Positions 11,621-23,257 are shown, counted from the stretch's first letter. The stretch is 63,298 nucleotides of DNA from Zygnema cylindricum (GCA_037447655.1 JBBHKE010001036.1:112436-175733); one strand, 5' to 3'. Program-made: numbers and translations. The notes: generated from the letters alone by a model not told the origin.

Positions 11621-11800
11621 TGTTGAATAAAATAAGTGCCACTGCGGACCGCCAATGAACCTTTGCACGTGAAAAGGTACCACGTGACATCAAACAGACT
11701 GGGAGCAAAATCCAGCGGAATCTCGAACTGGAGAGTTCTATTCCGCGGTCCCTTTGCTTGACATTGCAATTCCTTGGCAGCTTATCTGCCTTAACATATT

Positions 11801-12529
11801 TAGGGTCAAGTTCCATCAGTCGTTTCTGTAATCGTACGGCCAACTCTACGGGCCGGGTTAATTGAGTCGATGTTCCATCACGAAAAGTCTGTAATCCACG
11901 TGTTACACATTGAGTGGTACCACGTGGATTTTGACCGGATATTAAAAATCTTTAAAAAATCTCCACACCGACAAATTTCACGTCAAATCTTCACTTGTGT
12001 ACCATGTACCTGCGTACCAAGTAATAATACGACAGAACTTTTGTACTTTTTGCAGACGACAGTCTTTTACGCCATTTCATTTTTTAGGGTTCCTGTTTTC
12101 GAACATGACTAAAATTCTTTGCTAGAAATAGTGTGACGAAAGAAATTGCGCGACGAAGGACCGTTTCGAGATTACTTTTTTGATTTTCAGTTGCATTTGG
12201 AAAAGTACATACCATGTGTAAATTTCGTCAGTTTTCGTTGGCTTTCCATCGTGACACGTAGCCTTTTGTCCAACGTGTCACTACTAATTATTTTCTGTAT
12301 CTGCCAACCCACCTCCTACAGGTACGTTGGCAGCTACAGAGAAAAATGAAGCGAACGCTTCGTGGATGAACATCTGACGGTCAGTATTGCCTCAAAGACC
12401 TTCGGAGAAAATTGGCAAGATTCTCTGTAATGTTGTTTCGCGTTAAAAACAAAATAAGTGGTTTGGTACGGATCGTTGTGGATTTCTGTAAACTACCCCA
12501 CTTTTCGACTGATGGAACTTGACCCTTAG
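11801..12529. mobile_element. Terminal-inverted-repeat element C
   Basis: The left end TTAGGGTCAAGTTCCATCAG (followed by TCG) is matched by the inverse CGACTGATGGAACTTGACCC on the right, with TAT on both outer sides (a possible 3-bp target duplication). The interior, read on the minus strand, holds the family block GACCGTCAGAT, then GCGAAGC-like sequence, then a hairpin at 12295-12339. Open frames inside are short and do not resemble a transposase. The superfamily is not assigned. Confidence 0.65.
12295..12339. other. Hairpin inside element C
   Basis: CTGTATCTGCCAAC pairs with GTTGGCAGCTACAG (13 of 14 positions) around a 17-base loop. The stem sequence is unrelated to the hairpins of elements A and B. 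Confidence 0.75.
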
Positions 12530-12561
12530 TATTGTTAAATGCGACACTAAGAATATATAAT

Positions 12562-13202
12562 ACTAAGGGTATGGTTACATCAGACGAAAAGTGAGGTTTA
12601 ATACAGAATTTTGTACTTGTTGTGAAAACAACTTTACAAAAAATAAGATTGCGATTCTCCAGTATCCGGGAGAAGACGTCGACCGTCTGATTACATTTTG
12701 GTCGTCATCTGCGAAGCAATCTCTCCATACGCCTCTGAATTGGTGAACCCACCTCGCGGAGGTGGGTTCACCAATAGAGAACCAGTCAATTCGCTACACT
12801 TGGACGATAGACACGTGCGTCGATGAAAAATGAAAATTTTCACACGCCCCCAAAGTCACGAGCCTTCGGACAAGGTGACCGTAAAATCTTTGCCGAAAGG
12901 AAATACGTTTTTTCCTGAAAGTCAGCAAAGTGAAGGAGATCTCTGAGGTACATTGACGCGGTACACTTGCGAAGTATACGTACGTAATACGCAAGTACGA
13001 ATTTCCATACGAAAATGGTCGGTTTCCAAATCTTTTACGATTTTAGAGATTTGATCGTCAACTTACGTGGAACCACTCAAATCACAACACGTATGTAAAA
13101 ACTTGTTTATAGACGCTACGCGATGTAACCGAGGCCTCTTTAATACAAAAATTTTGCTATCCGTACTATTACAAAGACCTCCTGATGTAACCATACCCTA
13201 AT
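12562..13202. mobile_element. Terminal-inverted-repeat element B
   Basis: The left end TAAGGGTATGGTTACATCAG is matched by the inverse CTGATGTAACCATACCCTAA at the right, with TAC on each side as a possible 3-bp target duplication. The part from 12826 to 13200 is about 85% alike to two blocks of the hAT-like element at 57.3-58.06 kb, but without the gene fragment inserted there. It has no coding capacity. Confidence 0.7.
12739..12775. other. Perfect 17-bp-arm palindrome inside element B
   Basis: ATTGGTGAACCCACCTC, loop GCG, GAGGTGGGTTCACCAAT. There is no mismatch over 17 pairs. It sits about 175 bases from the left end of element B, close to the relative place of the element A hairpin. Confidence 0.95.
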
Positions 13203-14494
13203 ACAGTGCAAGTTGACGTGACAACTCCCTTAAATATTGTTGTTAACCCTATGCTATGATTTTATGCCAAAATAAGTCGTGTAGCGCCGACGTTCCTGCG
13301 CGACGCTTCTACTTACGAAGGAGCAAGTATCCCGACGGCGCCTTAGATCGGTCGCAAAGTACTGTACAGGACTGAACTCAACTCTACCGTACAAAAAATA
13401 ACGCAAAGGTTTCACAGTAACAGTACGTAGTCTTGTGTGATGTGAAATTGTGAATTCCTATTGGTACATTTTCCCCGGTGATCGATATCATATATGTTTT
13501 CAAGCAAAAGGGCCCGGTTTACCGCGTGGAGACAAATAATATGATATCGCCAATGTTTATTTATATACAATGTATATTGCTAGACTGATATCACCAATTG
13601 GATTTTGTAGGTGTGTACTGTATCGGTATATCGCAAAGCACAGTTTATGGCGGGGAATATTTTCGCCTCCTTTGGGTCAGAGGTCGGGTTGCTATTTTCG
13701 CCACCTTGTACTCCGTATACCTTACCGTACACATTTCTGGATGTATTGTACAGAGAAGTACAAGAAGAGTAAATATTATTACCGAACGATTAAAATTGTC
13801 GGTGTCTGTAATCAAATAATGGGTACGGACTTCAAAAAGACAAAGTGTCAAGATTCGATGATCTTTTCATCGGGATGGACAGTGATAATGAATCGAAAAT
13901 TTAGGAATTCGTACGCTTGCCAGCTTGCCAGATCATGCTTTATTTGTACTTATGACAGCCTGGTGGATCGTGCCACGTGTAGGATGAGATTTTAAGAACG
14001 TGAAGGTTTTTCCTGTCGGGGGAAAAAGAAAAAGTACGCGTCGAGTGTACTAGAGCCGTTCGAACATTTTTGTTTCGTAAAAAGTCGTGCATGCATTAAT
14101 TGTGTTGCAGCGATATCGAACGTTACGGCGACTCGTTGGCGGCGTTACGTTACGTGGACATTACGTTCTCCACGTGTCGTTTTTAGGCATATAGTCAGTG
14201 AACGCTCCAATATTGATTGTAGGACCTCAAACTGCGAATATTGGTAACCTTAGATTTTGTTTCCAAACCCAACGTTTCCAACCCACCGTCCATATATTCT
14301 CCTTTATTTAGTGTTGAGTTTCTCCTTTCCAAGCAGCTTTTGCGTGTGTCTGGGTCGCACGACTTGTCATGCTGTCCTCTCGTGAGAAATTGTATTAACT
14401 TTATTTAAATTTGCATGTGGAAAGCGAAACATTTTTCCGCACGTGTGAAGCGGCTCTTATCCTCAAAGAACTACAGTACCCATACTGTACAGTA
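13203..14494. other. Intergenic, GTAC-rich, no supported gene
   Basis: Open frames at 13570-13995 (+) and on the opposite strand give no recognisable domain. Frequent CGTAC and GTACTGTAC motifs suggest old repeat DNA. Confidence 0.45.
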
Positions 14495-14718
14495 CACCGT
14501 GAATCGCTATTAGTGTTAATAATTTGTTCGCCACTTAAAAGTTAAAACATCTTTTCTCCGTACACACTTGCCCAATTTTCAATTTGAGACCACCAATCGG
14601 AAGCTGAGAATCATACCTTTCAAACGCAGCCGTCAGATCCACAATCCGACATGAATGTACGGAGAAAAGATGTTTTTAGTGGCGAAAAAACCATTAACAC
14701 TAATAGCGATTCACGTTC
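14495..14718. mobile_element. TA-flanked MITE, 224 bp
   Basis: CACCGTGAATCGCTATTAG at the left, CTAATAGCGATTCACGTTC at the right, TA on both outer sides. The internal inverted pair (TTTTCTCCGTACACACTTG and GAATGTACGGAGAAAAGATG) and TCGCCACTTAAAA / TTTTAGTGGCGAAAA give a long foldback. It is flanked on both sides by GTACTGTAC palindromes. Confidence 0.85.
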
Positions 14719-16150
14719 TACTGTACTGTACAGTACTGTACTATGTAGCAGGCAACATTAAGCACGTACGGTACGATCGAATCACGGGATAACACCACCG
14801 ATTGTCTTACATGGCCCAGCCTTACTATTACTAATTATTTTCTGGATCTTCGTGCACGCCCTGAGGCCACACCAAGATCGAAGAGAATACAAAATGAACG
14901 AATGAACGCGGACCGTCTCCTTTAACATGCTGCCACGTGTCGTCTACAAGTCACAGATTGTCCTTTAATAACGCATCCTTTTATCCAAACGGCGCGCCGT
15001 CGCCAAGATCGCACAAGAATCATTTTTGCGACAAAATATATTCCTTTGACGCCTTCTGTCCGATGTGTCGCACTAGGATGTACGGATTTTTCTTGGATCG
15101 TACAATGGAAGGACCTAAAAAAGCAGAAAATTCCAAAAATCATACTTGGATCGAAGAAAACGTCGTCGACATGGAATAGACCTCTCATGAAGGTCTATAT
15201 TTAGGCAAGAAGTTTCAGCTTTTCCGTACGCCTTTGGCCATCGTACTTTAATGGGATAGGAATTTTTTTGCAAGTAGCGGTCGACGACAAAAGCCTATAA
15301 TTGAAGCAGTAGAATCTGATTGGCTCTCCAGCTGTACCGGGCCTGTCACCCACATGCCCTAGAGAATATTTCGTATGACTCGGCAAATATAATACGGCAG
15401 ATGACGAAACCCTAATTACGCTGACCGCCTGACAAAAATTTTATTAGTACTCTTTTTTTGTCGGTTTGCAGCGCGATATAATTTTTTGAATTTGGTTACA
15501 TTTTTCCGCTAATACGGAAGTGGAGACTGTCTCACACGCGTGTACTATTTCGTACATATTCTAGTACGACCAATCAGAAGTCAGCGTGGACCTGAAACTG
15601 ATGACGTACTCCACGACCAACATTTGCTGGAATAATTCCTCCACGTGTTAGCTTCTTAATGGTTTTCTACTTTCTTAGCTGGGATGTAACGTAACCAAGA
15701 AGTGGACGTGATCTTCGGGGCCAGGAACGGAAAAAGATTCTGTACGAAACCAGTGATCTGGCGAAAATCGAAGCATCTTCCGTACAGTCCTTCATTTGCG
15801 GAAACGATCTCCGCCGTTCGATCATAATTAATGTAACGAATCGGTCAGAATGTTTCCGTACGCCTATTTAATTTTCTCGCTCGCTCCCTCCAGATGATGG
15901 ACCCTCTCGACAGTTCCACTCCATAAATTTGTCTTTATGGATACCGCCAAAATTTTCCGGCCGATCAATCCGTAACCCGTTCCAGTTTTGCCCTCGAGCC
16001 CGTCCAGTTGTTCACCACTACGCGACAAGCTTCTCCAATTGCCTTTTTTGTATAATTTTTGTCGTTTTATGTCATATTTTGTCCTTTTTTTCTCGGTTTC
16101 CCTATAATTTTACCAAATCCTGAATCTCTCAAATCTGCCCCAAATCTTTC
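14719..16150. other. Upstream region of the kinase gene
   Basis: No gene is supported. A short palindrome ATAGACCT/AGGTCTAT lies at 15177-15199. The last few hundred bases before the kinase should contain its promoter. I see no clear TATA box at a convincing distance. Confidence 0.4.
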
Positions 16151-16297
16151 TCCAATCCTCGCGCTCCTTCCCCTTCGAACGATTTCTCTCCTCCATGTCC
16201 TTCTTTGTCCCCCCTTTCTTCATCTCCCTCCCCTCCCTCCCTCCTCTCCCTTTCCCTCTCTCCCTCTCCCTCTTCCTCCCTCTCCTCCCTCCCCAAA
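16150..16297 (+). promoter_or_regulatory. CT-rich leader of the kinase gene
   Basis: Almost pure pyrimidine (CCCTCCCTCC, CTCTCCCTC) up to the ATG at 16298. The same frame is open upstream, but its translation is only Ser/Pro/Leu from the CT repeat. I therefore start the protein at the Met that creates an N-myristoylation signal. Confidence 0.5.
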
Positions 16298-19200
16298 ATG
16301 GGCTGCTTCGCATTCACACGTGCGAAGCGCAAATTACTTTCCCCCGAATCCTTGTCCTCTCTGCCACGTGGCGGGATCTCCCAGTTCGGCGGAGCTCCTC
16401 TCCCTCTCCCTACTCCTCCTCCCACCCCTCCCGGTCCTCTCCCTCTCCTTCCCCTCCGAGTCCCCCCATTGGGCGAACAGATTCCCGCCCAACTCCGTTT
16501 TTTTTCCCCAGATGATCTCTCCCTCGCTACCGACAATTTTTCCGAATTTCGTCGTTTAGGGGAGGGCGGATTCGGCGCCGTATTTAAAGGATTTATCGAC
16601 GATTGGGTACCGACTGGCGGAGGAAAAGTTTCTTTAGAAAAAATTACGGTCGCGGTAAAAAAATTAAATTCCGAGGGTCTCCAGGGGAAAAAAGAGTGGA
16701 TGGCGGAGGTGAATTTTTTGGGAAATTTGTCGCATCCGAGACTTGTACGGCTTCTTGGCGTTTGTGATGAAGACGAAAGAAGGATGTTGGTTTACGAGTA
16801 TGCGGAGCGAGGGAGTTTGGATCGACTTCTTTTTGAGGCTCCAAGGGGAGAAGCTCTCCCATGGATTTCTAGACTCAATATTGCTTTGGATGCGGCGAAG
16901 GGTCTCACTTATTTGCACGAAGAATTGGAACCTCCGGTAAGAGGAAAAAAAAAAAAGGGGAAAAAAAAATATGGGTATTTTTCGTTTGGGTTTTTTCTTA
17001 TGTGGGTCTGTTTTTGTTTCGCCTTTTTCCTTTCAAAATATTGTTTAAAATCCGGACATTTGCACGAAGAATTGGAACCTCGGTAGAACTGGTCAGTAAA
17101 AATAAAATATGAATTATTTTTCGTTGGGTTTTTTTTTGGGTTTTTTTTTTTTTTGAGCCTTTTCAATTTCAAGATCCTGTTTTAAAATTCCCTTCCAGAA
17201 GACTATTTTTATGACTATTTTTACGACTATTTTTACGCGTATTTTTTTTACCCTTAAAAATTTTTATTTTTGTCTTTTTCTTTTTCAAGATCTCTTCAAA
17301 ATCCCATCTCTAACTGTTAAATCTTTACTATTTCTTTTGCAAAAAAAATTAACATCCCATTTTCAAAAGCAGTTTTTACCCTTTTCCTTCTCCGTTCCCG
17401 AAGTCCTTCTCAAAATCCTTCTCCACCTTTTAATTAATCCCACCTTTTATTTTTTTCCCTTCTATTTTTCCCACCTTTTACTTTTCTCCACCTTAAGTAT
17501 TTTTGGGGTTATTCCCTCCCTCCTTTTTCCCCACCTTTTTCAGTCATTTTTCTACCTTCCTCTCCTTTCAAAACTCCCTCAAAAATTCATTTTATACCTT
17601 TTCCCTTTCCAAATCCTGTGCAAATTCCCTTTTCTACATATCTTTAGATGGATTTTTTATCTTTTCTGTTGCAAAACCTTATCCAGTCCCACTTTTACAG
17701 GTATTATTACCATATCCCTTCCAAAATTCTTAGAAATCCCATCTTTACAGGATTTGTTTACCTTTTCTTTTGCAAAATCCTCTCAAAAATCTATCTCTTG
17801 TGAAATTCTATCCAAAATCCCTTCTTTACTGGTTTTATATTATACCATTTCACGTTCGAATTCCTCTCTAAAATCCCATCTTTACGCCCTTTTTACCCCA
17901 TTCCCTTCCCCCCGTTTTCCTTACTTTTCCAGGTCATTTTTTATCACTTTAACGCTGAAAATATATTATCCCATTTCTATCCCATTCTTACCCGATTTCC
18001 CCCAATTTTCCTCTCATTCTCCCCCCATTTTTCCCACCTTTCCAAGGTCATTTTCTGTAACTTTGAGCTGCAAATCTATTATCCCATCTTTACCCATTCT
18101 TACCCCATTTTTCCTCATTTTCCCCTTCCCTAGGCCATTTTCCCTTATTTCAAATCTGCGAATCTACTATTCCATCTTTACCCATTCTTACCCCATTTTC
18201 CCTCATTTTCCCCACCTTTCCTAGGTCATTTTCTGCAACTTCAAACCTGCAAAAGTATTATCCCGTCCTTACGCCATTCTTACCCCATTCTTCCCCATTT
18301 TTCCCCATTTTCCCCATCTTTCCCAGGTCATTTTCCGCGACTTTAAAGCCGCAAACGTCCTCCTCGATCCCGACCTTCGAGCCGTCCTCTCTGACTTCGG
18401 TCTCGCTCGGTCGGGACCCGAGGGAGAGGCCACCCACGTTAGTACAGTAGTAGTAGGGACTCCCGGATATGCGGCTCCGGAATACGTTTTAACAGGACAT
18501 TTAACTACGGCGAGTGACTGTTGGTCGTATGGAATTGTACTTTTGGAGTTATTGACGGGACGACGGGCAAGTGCGGACGAACAAGTACATCGGTCTTCGA
18601 GGGAAGAGGCTAATCTCGTCGAGTGGGCTCGTCCTTATCTGTCCGATAGTCGGAGATTGTTTCGGATTATGGATCCGCTATTGGAGGGAAGGTATTCAGT
18701 AAAAGGGGCGCAAAGGGTCGCGGGACTCGTGTTGCAGTGTTTGCAGAAAAATCCAAAAATGAGACCGAGGATGGGACAGCTGGCAGCGCAGTTGGAGCCG
18801 TTGTTGGAGATGACAGGTAGGCAAGGAGAGGGAAGAGGAGGGGAGGGAGGTAAAGGACAGGGAGGCACAGGTGTGGAAGGGGAAGAACGTGAAAAGGAAA
18901 GGGGGGAGAGAGAGAGAGAGGGAGAGAGGGAGAGAAGGAGAGGGAGAGAGGGAGAGAGGGGTCATAATTTGCCTATCATAATTTCAGTGACTTTTAGATT
19001 CCGATGGTTTTGAAGTTATTGTGGTCAAATCCATATAAGAGGGGACTTTGGAAAATTTCACCCACGCTAATTTTTCTAATTTAGTTGTATCATAAAAAGT
19101 ACATATTTACATTGCTTTTAGAGTTAGTGAACTATTAGTGTTGAAGTCGTATTAGTATTAACTAAATTAAATTATGTTTTGTACCACGAGGCTCATTGTG

Positions 19201-21403
19201 AGCCACTTAACTATATAGTGTCATTAACACTTATTTATGATTTTGGGTCAAAAAACCCACAGTCGAATTAGTGTTATTAACTTGAATAGCGATGTATGGT
19301 GTACTATAGTGCACATTAATCCATAGTTGATGCTAATTTATGGATAGTTTTTTAGTTTTTTAGCAACTCAGATTGGCATAACTACACACAATTAACATGA
19401 CCATGCTATATGTTGTGAGATGCAGTCAGAGCGTCGTAAACCACACTGTTGTTTTTTGCAGGATTGTTGTAGTACATATCAACTTTTAGTAAAATATCGC
19501 GATGCGGTACAGTGTGTATCTTATCGAGCCGGGCAACATTTCGTATTGTGAAAATAATATAGCTCGCGATATTAAATTGAATTCTGCGATACACGATACA
19601 AGATGTAGAAATAGTACAAAGGTAAAACAGAGATACTATACTTGAAGTACGTGTTAATTTAAAAATGTGGTACAGTAAACACTACCTGAATTTTGATGAT
19701 GTATTCACCACCTATCAACCTGTTACCTAAAACTTAATGATGTCACGATATCTGAACCGTTCACTTAAAATTGGATGTTTCATATTTTCTGTAGCCTGCT
19801 TTTATTTTTTATTTTTGTTTTGGGTCGGGAACGATCGAATTTCACCCTCGATATGGAAACAAATTACCTATCGAGGGGTAAAACTTACCCTGTTTGAGAA
19901 ATTTTCCTCGACATCAGTCATTAATTTCCAAATTAATTATCTATGAGGAAAAGTAACAGGTTCATGGATGTGGTAAAGTCACACTAACAATGATTAATGT
20001 GGTCTTTACTAATTTATACCGTATAAAAGTGTGGACTCAAAAATGCTTTTGAGGAGGGAGAGGGAGAGGGAGAGGGAGAGGGAGAGGGAGAGGGAGAGGG
20101 AGAGAGAGAAAGAGAGTGGAAGGTGAAGGAAAGGGGGAACAATTTGGAAATTCTTGACCTGAAATTTTGACAACCTTGGGTATTGTTAATTAAACTACTG
20201 CTGGAACTATGTTAAACCAGAGAGAGATCCCCCGTTCCTTTTTTTTATTATTTCTTTAATCTTATTACCCAAAAATTTGTGACTGTTTTTTTTTTCATTC
20301 AGAGAATCAAAATTTATGACAATGCCGTTGATATCTACTATCATTTCTTTTTGAGCTCACAAACAGCGAGTTTTTAATAACCCGGAGAGCAAATCCGCAC
20401 TAACTCTTGCCGAAAACATACATGGCCTCTGAAAATACAGAGTCCAGAGATCTTCGAATTGTCCTATTAATTACTAACTAATTAATTATTACCATTTCTG
20501 ACCATCCCCGACTTTTCTTCTCCCTTGCCTGCCTGTACAGATCTCGCCTGCACTTCTCCTATGGGTGCTCCTGAACCCCGAACCCCTTCGGCTGTAAATT
20601 CCGGATCCCTTAGCCGTACGCCTTCGGCGCGAGCTTCTCCGAGATCGTCCGATAGCAGATTTGCTTTGCCTCGAACGCCGTCAGATCTCCGCTCATCTCC
20701 ACGAACGCCATCCGGCCGTCGATCGCCAAAATCGCCGTCACTACGGGACGAAACGTCAGCTGTCAATAGTACGGATTCCTTAGGACGACCGCCACGTGGC
20801 TCGGGACTAAGTCCTCCGGGAAATCCTCCCCAACTTCCTCCGGGAAAAGACGAATATACAGCGGCAATAGTGCTTTCTTTGAGAGAGAGAGCCGTACAAA
20901 GGCCACATAATAGTCCAGGAAACAGTCTAAAAGAGAGGAGAGGAATAGCGGTGAGTCCCTTAGCAATAGGGCAAGTTAAAGGGGGTAGAAGTAAGAGCCA
21001 TTTGGGACCGATGAGTGCGGATTCTAGGTTTTCAGGAATTGGAGGACCTCCTCCGTTACCAATAGGAGGACAGGGATTTTTGGAGGCTATAGAAGCCAGG
21101 AGACCAAGCTCGACAAAAACTACTTTGCAAGAGAGAAGAGGTTTGGCTCTGAGTCCTCTGGCTTTGGGGGTAGGGGGAAAGGGAGAGAGCGGGAGTGGGA
21201 GTGGGAGTGGGAGTGTGAGTGTGAGTGGGAGTGGGAGTGGGAGTGGGAGTGGGAGGGAAAGTTCGAAATTGAGTAGAAATAGATCAAGAGGTAGCAGGGG
21301 AGAGAGAGCAGAGAGAGGGGAGGATGGAGAAGAAGGGGGTTTCTTTGACAGCCTGGGAAAAAGAGAGAAAGAGAGGTTCAAAGTTCAGTTGGGAGAGGAG
21401 TGA
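16298..21403 (+). CDS. Receptor-like cytoplasmic kinase, RLCK-VII/PBS1-like, three exons
   Basis: Exons are 16298-16936, 18327-18816 and 20541-21403, about 663 residues. The start MGCF gives Gly2 for myristoylation and Cys3 for palmitoylation, so the protein should sit on the plasma membrane and act in immune or receptor signalling as RLCK-VII kinases do. Exon 1 carries the P-loop GEGGFGAVF and the ATP lysine in VAVKKL, and ends at EELEPP. Exon 2 resumes with VIFRDFK (catalytic loop, Asp present, Phe in place of the usual Tyr/His), then DFG, the activation segment, AAPEY and the C-lobe. Exon 3 adds an unusually long tail of about 286 residues rich in TPS/SPR motifs and an SGSG repeat, with no recognised domain and many possible phosphosites. 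The junctions keep the frame (phase 0, then phase 1). An alternative is read-through past the second donor into a repeat-encoded tail ending at 19013. Confidence 0.85.
16909..17170 (+). repeat. Tandem duplication of exon 1 end plus donor region in intron 1
   Basis: TTTGCACGAAGAATTGGAAC, the last coding bases of exon 1, recurs at about 17059-17080 and is followed by CTCGGTAGAAC, a decayed copy of the donor CTCCGGTAAGAG. The T-rich intron starts after both copies are also alike (TTTTCGTTGGG and TTTTCGTTTGGG). The second copy reaches a stop codon at once. Confidence 0.8.
17931..18326 (+). repeat. Tandem array of decayed exon-2 starts with AG acceptors
   Basis: AG followed by GTCATTTT or GCCATTTT occurs at 17931, 18045, 18132 and 18223, before the real acceptor at 18325-18326. 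Each is followed by sequence resembling the exon-2 start; the copy at 18225 would read [12 protein letters not shown] against the true [12 protein letters not shown]. The spacing is 87-114 bases. All copies have lost the catalytic Asp codon. Looser copies of the intervening CCCATTCTTACCCC unit fill the array. Confidence 0.8.
18896..18960 (+). repeat. GAGAGG purine repeat at the start of intron 2
   Basis: Imperfect GAGAGG/GAGGGA units follow the second donor by about 80 bases. They are open in the exon-2 frame, which is why the exon appears to continue to 19013. Confidence 0.7.
19060..19301. mobile_element. MITE-like element in kinase intron 2
   Basis: The right end GAATAGCGATGTATGGTG followed by TA is a decayed copy of the family terminus. 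The interior matches the inverse of 7655-7850. The left end (CACCCACGCTAAT near 19060) is only tentative. Confidence 0.5.
20054..20110 (+). repeat. (GAGAGG)n purine microsatellite in kinase intron 2
   Basis: Eight near-perfect GAGGGA units, then GAGAGA. Confidence 0.9.
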
Positions 21404-22429
21404 CAAGCTGGAGAGGAGGAGATGGTAGATATGGAGATGGAAAACATGGAGATGGGCGAATGGAAAGAGAGGGTGAGATGGAAGAAGGGGGAAATTGGGA
21501 TGTAAAAGTGACAAATAGTTTCCAATTGATTGTATTAATTTAGGGTTAAATAGGTTTTTCTCATTCTTTGTTCCCCAAGGCTTTTTGTTCTAGCTTTATT
21601 TATAATAGCGATTTGTTAGGGAACCTCATCATTTAGATTTAGTGTTTTTGTGTAAATCGAGGTTGTTTATCTATCAAAGGCTATACTACACTTAGAAAAA
21701 GCATGCTTGTCCTTTTATAGGAGGCTATTACTGATTTAATCTGTCCGTTTAATCATAGTTTTCCGTAACTAAAGTCATCTCATTTACGGAAGTTTATAAA
21801 ATAAAAAAATTGGCCATGGCATAGACTTGAAATAAGGAGAATAAATAGGCAAACAATAATTTGTTGCATTAAAAGGAATGTGTGTAGATAGTAGGTATGC
21901 GATTATAAACTAGGGTACAACTAGAACAAAATAAACGTTTGTACCAAAAAGGAAGAAAAGTGATTAACCGTTGTTCGAAGAATGGTTTGCATAGAGCATG
22001 CATTTTTGTCTAATAAGATTTTGTTTCCTTTTTCTATTATTATTGTCATTTCCACCCTTTTAAACTTTCCGGCATTGACATAATCCGGTTTGGTGTGATT
22101 CCGTCGATTTTTGTGTTTTCATTGTTGGGATTTTATTTGTTCTTGTTGGAACGAGTTGCTTCCTCTTTTTTTTATGTTTTTCTTTTCTGCCTTTTATCAT
22201 TTTGGAGCTTCCTCTCCACTTTTGGATGATTGTAATTAGTCTAGTCCCAATTGATACTAGGATACTATATTGTGTACACAAAATAAGGGAACATTTTCTT
22301 GCCACACTTTTTTATGGTTCGTAATGACTGTGGTCCATTCTAATTATTGAACCGACGCCAAAGAAAACTACAGCTACTAGTGTGGACAAAATAAGGAGAA
22401 CGGCAAGCCATCATAAGTCAATGGAATAT
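21404..22429. other. 3' flank of the kinase gene, no further gene
   Basis: The first part is purine-rich and probably 3' untranslated sequence. The rest is AT-rich without recognisable features. Confidence 0.4.
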
Positions 22430-22518
22430 GTACAATAGCAAGAAACTATTTTAGGTTCAAGGGTCAACATTTGGGGGTGCCGAATTAGCCTTATTAACGT
22501 TAATAGCGATTCACGGTG
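22430..22518. mobile_element. Right end of a longer TA-type element
   Basis: The last about 90 bases match the right end of the 56.3-56.8 kb element, including TTCAAGGGTCAACATTTGGG and the terminus TAATAGCGATTCACGGTG before TA at 22519-22520. I could not find its left terminus, so it may be truncated. Confidence 0.6.
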
Positions 22519-22870
22519 TAGTGTTGTGTATCGGGTAAAAACTTGACGCGATAAATTCGACATTCGATAGATTGGACGTCGAACGGTCAAAGGGCCCGAT
22601 ACATCGCTCCGAGACCAACAAAGTTTATCGCGATATACTTGGTGGGAGGTCGGTGTCTGTACGGAAATATTGTATGGAAGATTCCCCCAACCCAACGTCG
22701 ATTCGACATATCATGATATAAATACACCGGCGTATCGAGCCGATATATCGGTGGAATATCGCAGTATTGAGCTTCTCGATTTACCAAAGCAATATTTTGA
22801 TTGTTGGTTACCCAAAATAAGGTAAATATCGAATATCGGGAAGGGGCCTTTGATACACAGGATGTTGTAA
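22519..22870. mobile_element. hAT-like remnant, TATCG-rich
   Basis: It starts TAGTGTTGTGTATCGGG, like the termini of the hAT-like element at 57.1 kb (TAGTGTTGGGTATCG). Many CGATATATCG-type subterminal motifs follow. No transposase frame is seen, and the other end is not clear. Confidence 0.5.
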
Positions 22871-23257
22871 ACAGTATACGTTTTTGTGAAAGATTACAGT
22901 GGTTACAGACAAATATTGCCAGTAATAGTGTGTGTATAATTACCTTATGAGGGGAGCATTTCTACAAAATGCTATTTTTGTGTTGTTTAGTCACTTTGTA
23001 AGCCTGAGCTTGAGATCCATACTTTGTCACCGAGAGAATATTGTACATGAAGGCATAGTATGAATTCAATCATTCATACTTTATTCAAACAAATGTTAGG
23101 CATGTTTTTTTAAGAGACAAACATGAAGACATACTATAGATTCGTACTTTATCACCTAATACACACACTATTAAACCCTTCATGTTGAAGACAATCTGGC
23201 ACCTTCCAAAAAGAGCGGAAGTCCAGAATTGGAAAGAAACTCCAATCAGTTGCACTA

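Noticed and set aside
16059-16559. Long overlapping frames around the kinase start
   Set aside because: Shadows of the CT leader and of the kinase exon; only the frame starting at 16298 carries kinase motifs.
17211-18224. 337-codon open frame in the kinase intron
   Set aside because: T/C-rich intron repeats give Phe/Leu/Ser/Pro only; it is not conserved protein sequence.
20482-21381. 299-codon minus-strand frame
   Set aside because: Antisense shadow of kinase exon 3, whose splice-consistent frame is on the plus strand.
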